From Xanthostigma xanthostigma (lineage: Eukaryota > Arthropoda > Insecta > Raphidioptera > Raphidiidae), in contig OY754467.1 of the NCBI GenBank assembly GCA_963575645.1, forward strand, positions 35,337,108 through 35,401,107: 64,000 bases of DNA, read 5' to 3'. How positions within the stretch are numbered: the stretch's first letter is position 1; the number at the start of each line of letters is the position of its first letter. A model generated the notes under the pieces. That model saw only the letters and a list, made by a program, of their open reading frames with translations. It had not been told where the DNA came from and searched no databases. The translations under genes were made by a program, and so were the position numbers. Shown here piece after piece: positions 58,381 to 64,000 of the stretch.

Positions 58381-59243
58381 ATGCGTTTCCAAATAAAATC
58401 GTGTCTTGAGACATGGTAGAGTTCTGAACAACAAATCAAGATTTTGGTAATCTGATAAATGTAAATCTAACAAATAAACTGAACATGAATTGATATTCTA
58501 ACAATTGCTGTGATGTCAAAATATTTAAAAAAATATTCTACGTTGATTGAATCAGCAAAGCATACTGCCTTTTCACGGGCAATGCTAAGTGTTGTAAAAC
58601 CATTTTTATTATTGACACAGTAACCGAATTTTTTGTTTTTCAATTTTATTTTATAACCTTATCAAATTCCTACAAAAAATTAAAAATTCGAATAGTACAG
58701 TTTTTGCAATTTTTCAAAAAAAAAAAGAACTGGCGCCGTGTTGACAGTGCAATTTTTAGCAAACGCGATTATACACCCAACTAAATGATTCACAAACTAT
58801 TTAATCGGCCTATTTAACAGTTGAAGGTGGGTGCATGTTCATAAAAATTTTTGGTATTGTCACTCATGCAACTAAATAATTATTTAGTTGCATGAGTGCC
58901 CGTTAAAACGACTATTTTAACAATATATCTACTTCTAGTAAACGTATTTCGTGTATAGACAACTCTCCCCAGAAATTTCCATTGGAATAAACAATAGCAA
59001 CATAAATTAAATTAAGCATAATTTCGTAACGCGACGTAGGTACTAAAAATGCTTAACTTCAGAACAATATAAAAATTTGCTCTGATACCGCTACAAACTC
59101 AATCCATGCCTGCAGCTCAAGATACAAGAGAAAAGAAACAATCACCAAACTAAGACAATACACCTACTTTCAGAATTTTTATTTAGCGTTTTAATTAAAT
59201 TAAACCTATAGTTTCACGCAAAAATCAGTAACATATACAATTA
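58381..59243. other. Gene-free spacer
   Basis: AT-rich. A 28-bp palindrome around TTTAGTTGCATGAGTG lies near 58855-58900. Nothing coding is seen. Confidence 0.4.
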
Positions 59244-59696
59244 CTAGCGGCCCGGTTCGGCTTCGCTCGAATTTGTATATTGCCACCGTTTTTTCGTCGA
59301 CTTACGTTGCAAAATTGATATCCACGAAAAGCGCTTAACCTTAAAATGGGTATAGTAAGCTATCCTTAAAAGATAGACATATTATGCTATCGCGGACTTT
59401 TTTGTAGACCTATAAAAGAGGAAAAATTCCACCATACATTGTTTTGTTATCTCTCAAATGGATTAGGCAGCGTTTTCAATGAAAGCTACCAGCAGTCGGC
59501 TTGATTTTTTCCGACATCTTCAACAATCATCGTCATATTTCAGCCAATTTACAAAAAAAATTGATGAATTATACACATAAACCTTTCTCTTGAATCACTC
59601 CGTCCATTGATGAAAATCAGTTTGGTAGTTTTTGAGTTTATCGCGTTCAGACAGAGAGACGCGGCGGGGGGACTTTGTTTTATAAATATGTAGTGA
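59244..59696 (-). mobile_element. Helitron-like non-autonomous element (family H2), complete
   Basis: On the minus strand it runs A|TCACTACATATTTATAAAAC to AGCCGAACCGGGCCGCTAG|T, the expected TC...CTAG ends between A and T. No protein is encoded in 453 bp. Confidence 0.7.
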
Positions 59697-60317
59697 TGTA
59701 TACATCTTTTATCTGTGGTCTATCTAAAATTTCTCTCTCTCTCTCTATTTATGAAATGAAAAATATCCTTATTTTTTTTCCTCTCCTAAAACTAAAAACA
59801 TAAAAATAATTGACAAAATAATGAACATTAGAACAGTACATGCAACCAGTAGCCAGCAACGACTGTCAAAGATTAACTGATGTAATTTGGTCAGGTTTTC
59901 ATGATAAAAATATTGATACAGTTTCTCCGCTCAAATATGTGAGTATATTAAAAAAAGCCAGGAATTTTTTTCTCAAAAAAATCTTCAGCTGACTATGCAA
60001 GCAAAGTAGTAATCAAAAGAAAACCTGGTCGACCCGGCATGAGTGAAGAGGCAACCCAACGCTGTTCTGAACTAGGTGTACAATTTGAGTCGGCGCATAA
60101 TTCGTATAGGTAACTGTAAATCGGCTATTGTGTATACAAAAATCGTGTCTAGTTGCCACATTAACCGCTCTATTAGCAATGTTCACAGACATAAATTATT
60201 TGTACGTTGCCATGAAATAGGCGGCTGACATCTTAATAGATTAGCCATTGTGTCTGATAAGTACACTTGGCCACATCTATTCTGTGAGTTACTTGAGGAT
60301 TTACAAAGGTGAAATAA
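59697..60317. other. Gene-free spacer
   Basis: A short (TC)n run lies near 59733. No gene is seen. Confidence 0.4.
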
Positions 60318-60447
60318 TAGTATATTGTGCGACTAGTGAGAGAAGGAGAAGATTCCATGAGCGTGAAATTTGCCGCACGAGCGCAGCGAGTGCGGTAAAA
60401 CGCACGCGAGTGGAATATTCTCCTTCGATCAATGGTCGCACATAATA
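60318..60447. repeat. Short hairpin unit next to MITE M1, copy 2
   Basis: Same arms as 6825-6951 (ATTGTGCGACTAGTGAGAGA and its inverse), in inverted orientation relative to that copy. Confidence 0.65.
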
Positions 60448-60462
60448 CTTTATTCAACTAGC

Positions 60463-60786
60463 AGGAGTAATATGTAATCGGGGCCCTGATAAAAGAGGGA
60501 AAAATAATAAATCACTTCATTGATTGACGTACCCACAATAAGATTGCCATGACTTTCGCTGAATTGCGATGCTGTTTTCATATATACAATACCGCCTACC
60601 ACTTTCCTATTGGTCCAGAAGCTGCGTGCAATTTTTTTTCATTATTTAGCGCTTGGGCTTGCTACTGAGTTTCTATTGGTCCAGAAAATTCATTATTACA
60701 CTCTACGCGTCAACATGAAGTAATTTATTATTTCTCCCACGTTTAGCAGGGCCCCGAAATTACATATTACTCACGCGTGTTGAATA
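60463..60786. mobile_element. MITE family M1, copy 2
   Basis: Ends ATTCAACTAGCAGGAGTAAT and, inverted, ATTCAACACGCGTGAGTAAT, each leading to CGGGGCCCTG. It matches 6489-6816. Confidence 0.75.
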
Positions 60787-60837
60787 AATATTGTTATTAT
60801 CATTATTAAAAACGGAGTGTTAATAATAAATAGTATT

Positions 60838-61266
60838 ACACCACAGGGGCAGAAAGATTGATATCTTGCATTATGCCCGAGGCGAGCCGAGGGCATCATG
60901 ACGCGCAGTGCAAGAATATCAAACTTTCAGCCTGTGTAGTGTATACTATTTTTCTTCATACCTCGGTCGTAAGCACGCTTATTAAATACATCATTTAACT
61001 AATTAGGTATTACTTACATAAAAACACAAATGAATACCAAGCATTGAGCTTTGAGGTTATACGTAAAAACACGAATGACAGCTGTTCGCGACTATAAGTT
61101 AAAATTTAATAGGGTCATCTAAACAAATTGTTAGTTGATTTTTCTTTACTGCCACCCGAACGTACGTACTTCCCGCTTCAGTGCGTGAATCCCACCAATG
61201 CGTAAATGTTAGACTTTCTGTCTTACAATTGATGCCGAAAGTATGTACTTTCGATCGAGATATGAA
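60838..61266 (+). repeat. Element family Z, most complete copy
   Basis: The hairpin (AGAAAGATTGATATCTTGCA ... CAAGAATATCAAACTTTCAG) is followed by a unit with TIR-like ends TTCATACCTCGGTCGTAAGC and, inverted, TTCATATCTCGATCGAAAGT. Other copies lie at 12450, 22415 and 30080. Confidence 0.7.
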
Positions 61267-61346
61267 AGATATGAAAGATTGGAAAAATCACTTCACTAAG
61301 TGGCCAATATCTGGATGCCAAACTATACACTTTATATTATCATAAG

Positions 61347-62157
61347 CAGGGCCCTCGCGCCCCAGAGTGCAATGTGTGCGATGCACGCGGGCGGCACATT
61401 CAAGGGGCGGCAAACGGCCTAGTTGTGTTATGTTTTTTGTATTGCATAGAAAAAATATATAACTGAGATTATATCAATTTTATTTGCATACTCAAGCCTG
61501 CGTGTAGGTAGTTATTTATTTTTTAATGAAATTCGAATTCGAAATATTTCGCGCGCAGTTTTCGATTCGATACTTAATTCACATCAGCGCGTAGACAGGG
61601 CGCCCCTATCGGGAGACTTCCGCAGATGTTTATATCTTGAATTTTCCTGTCGATTCCTGCTTGAGTGCGAGTGAAGTAAAGTATTTTTCAATCAACAAAT
61701 ACTTTTTTATTTGTGCACCTGAATGATATAATTGATAATATATTCTTTCCCTCATGTGAGTGTAGTACGGAAAAAATTGCAAGTTAATTCCAGGGGATTC
61801 ACATTCAGTCGTAATGGTTAGTTGGTATTTGTGTTTGTATTAATTGCACTGGTATTCATTTTTCCTAATTGATAAACTAATGATTATTTTGACTTAATGA
61901 ATTCTCTCAGTTCAGCGGTGAAACTAAATTTTTCTCTCATTCATAAGTACGACAAGAGAAGAACGCCGTGAAAAATCGCACGGAGTGAACTGTTTTTGTA
62001 GAGAACAGTTTAACCGTGAAGAGAGAATTTTTGAAGTTCACTCTGTAGGATTTTTAACGTTTTTCAATTTGACATATCGTCTAGTGAGTTTATCCCCAAT
62101 AAAGGGCGTCAATTATGAATCCGCACGCGGGCGGCGTGAGGCCTTACGAGGGCCCTG
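61347..62157. mobile_element. Non-autonomous hAT element, 811 bp
   Basis: Ends CAGGGCCCTCGCGCCCC and, inverted, CAGGGCCCTCGTAAGGCC, with perfect 8-bp TSD ATCATAAG at 61339-61346 and 62158-62165. Subterminal GCACGCGGGCGGC motifs occur near both ends. There is no transposase frame. Confidence 0.9.
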
Positions 62158-62165
62158 ATCATAAG

Positions 62166-62710
62166 TGTTAAATAATGCTTCATTACCGCGCTTGTTCTTA
62201 GAACGTAATGGACTAGCGCAAAGTCAAATCCTGCAAAGATATTTGGTATTTTTATAGCAAATATTTTCTCAGGAATTTCGTTATGTGAATGGATGAAAGT
62301 AGGAACATACGATAACATAATATGTATTGGCAGCTAATAATAATAACTTTCACATAACGTGCAATGATACAATATTATTGCGACGAAAACCCTAGCTGAC
62401 CCCTGTGGACCAAACAGTGTTGTCAGCTTTTTTTTCTAAATACCGAAATACCAATAAGATATAGGTGTGCAGTTTTGAAGGATATAAAAAACGACAATTA
62501 ATGAGGTTTATAAAACTTATATTGTTGATAAAAATTGTTTTAGATTTGTTTAATCAATTTTAACTGATAAAATCTTTGTCCCAAACATTATCTACACCTA
62601 AGATAAATTGTCGTATTTATTTACCGGTGAAATGACAGGTTAGAATAATTGTTTCGTGGTTTCTTTCATACATAGCATTGTTTAACCATCTTTAAAAATC
62701 GTAAATTCAT
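62166..62710. other. Gene-free spacer
   Basis: AT-rich, no recognised content. Confidence 0.4.
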
Positions 62711-63612
62711 AAAAAAACGTCCAAGTGCGAGTTGGCCTCGCGCACCGAGGGTTCCGTACAAACTTGTACGTACGTAAATAGTTCACCCATCACGGGAACC
62801 GAGTCTCAAAGATTTTTCCCGCTTAGCCGTTGGAAAACTGTCGCCACTGTACATCGACAAACGTCGCGGTCAGTTTGCCAACTAAGCGTGTAACTGCAAT
62901 GAGTTCAGATGGACTACTGAATTGTATTGTATCTCGTGGCTTTATCTGATAGCCTAGTCGTCGTACCGTGTTGTATGCGGGAGTTCTCATATTGTACTGT
63001 ATAGACGCATCGGTAGCGGACGCTTGTTGTTTATTAGAACTGTTACTGTGTACGTGCGTAGCATGTTGTTGCCGTTTAAAAACATTATTTATTTTTGTGA
63101 TGTAACTACAAATTTACGGTTTTCGGATTTTTCCCTTTACTTGTGCTATAAGACATTGCTTCTTGCGAAAGTTCATGATTCTAGGTCAACGGGAAGTACC
63201 CAAGGCCGTAGCTAGGATTTCATTTCGGGGGGAGTCGAGCTCTGGACCAGAGACCATGCATATATATATTATAATTTTATATAAATATAAATTTAATTAA
63301 AAGGCTGCTGAAAGGATATCGATGCAAGAGTTTAATGATTCATTTAATTTATTAACAATGCATTACATATTTCGATTTTAGTCGTTCCGAAAAACGTGGA
63401 ATCCAATTATTGTCAAAGAGTCGAAAATATAAACAGTGGGTTGGCTAAGGTATTTCGGGAGGGGTTTGAACCCCCAAACCACCTCCCTGCCTACGGCCTT
63501 GGAAGTACCCTATAGGTTTTGATTCCCAAGAGTCTTGACAGACAGACAGACGGGCAACAAAGTGATTCTATAAGAATTCCTTTTTTCCTTTTGAGGTACG
63601 GAACCTTAAAAA
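62711..63612 (+). repeat. Interspersed family X, short complete copy interrupted by a hAT element
   Basis: Starts CGTCCAAGTGCGAGTTGG and GGGTTCCGTACAAAC, and ends (GACA)n ... GAGGTACGGAACCTTAAAAA. The first 300 bp match 7991-8283 in inverse. Confidence 0.6.
63201..63501. mobile_element. Non-autonomous hAT element nested in family X
   Basis: Ends CAAGGCCGTAGCTAGGAT and, inverted, CAAGGCCGTAGGCAGGGA, with perfect 8-bp TSD GAAGTACC at 63193-63200 and 63502-63509. Confidence 0.88.
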
Positions 63613-64000
63613 CAGAAAATTGGCAAGAAAAATGTCACTCTCGAAAAAATATTGATTACACAAAAAATCTTAGAATTTCGCAAGCTGGCAACGCTGAGGC
63701 AAAGAATTGACTAAATAAGTATCGAGGAGTAATGCGACAGCAGACATACGGCAAAGCAGCGTGAGAATACGACATTCGCAACTATTGTTACAATATTTGT
63801 TTAGCGGGAACCGAACCAATGACCACTATAGTACGTGGTCACGTACTGTTAATAAAGATGACAGCTCTCTATATATGATCGTGAATTCGCATTATAATAT
63901 GTACATAGAGCTACGGACATTGGCGTAGCAATTAAACCCGGATAATGGCCATATTCACCGACGTAAGTAGTTATTTATTCAGTTCATTTGTTCTTCAGGT
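63613..64000. other. Gene-free window end
   Basis: A B-box-like TTGGTTCGGTTCCC on the minus strand near 63800-63815 suggests another tRNA-derived sequence, but no full structure can be drawn. Confidence 0.35.

Noticed and set aside
1..64000. CRISPR arrays, operons, bacterial-type genes
   Set aside because: None seen. Spliced exons, SINEs and MITEs show this is animal nuclear DNA.

Overview
This window looks like nuclear DNA from an insect. It is AT-rich, almost all of it is non-coding, and it is built from nested transposable elements: non-autonomous hAT, Tigger/pogo, TTAA-target and mariner-like MITEs, Helitron-like elements ending in CTAG, tRNA-derived SINEs and Penelope-like fragments. 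One intact Ty3/gypsy-type LTR retrotransposon is present. The Lep1-like Helitron and the repeat family carrying a GGGTTCCGTAC motif are of kinds I associate with Lepidoptera and Hemiptera, but the species cannot be fixed from the sequence.

Host gene content is small. Two minus-strand stretches look like real internal exons: 54485-55261 (259 codons, a disordered Ser/Thr/Asp-rich region with a basic cluster) and 25019-25222 (68 codons, a compact helical-looking segment). Both have strong splice sites and are phase 0 at both ends, and both are far more GC-rich than their surroundings. The simplest reading is one minus-strand gene whose intron of about 29 kb has filled with transposons. I do not recognise the protein.

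Layout: 1-5.2 kb has a foldback Penelope reverse transcriptase fragment and three tRNA SINE copies. 5.2-16.9 kb has TTAA, Tigger-like and hAT MITEs, long-TIR elements and foldbacks. 17-25 kb is sparse, with tandem Helitron-like copies and a TA-flanked MITE carrying a (TG)n run. 25-32 kb holds the small exon, a composite TTAA element with a tRNA-Glu-like sequence, a repeat with a perfect 623-bp tandem duplication and an array of GCGCATGCGC-type palindromes. 32-47 kb holds hAT MITEs, a second TTAA MITE split by an inverted dimer with hammerhead-like cores, and a Lep1-like Helitron. 47.57-54.38 kb is a Tigger element split by the LTR retrotransposon. 54.5-55.3 kb is the large exon, and 55.4-64 kb is again MITEs, Helitrons and hAT elements.

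The LTR element (47586-53736) is the only apparently complete mobile unit. Its two 925-bp LTRs look identical by eye. It has a 4-bp AGGT target duplication, an initiator-tRNA-Met-type primer binding site, gag with a CCHC knuckle, and pol with protease, RT, RNase H and integrase motifs. Gag and pol lie in one frame, separated only by a UGA codon, which is the most interesting single observation here.
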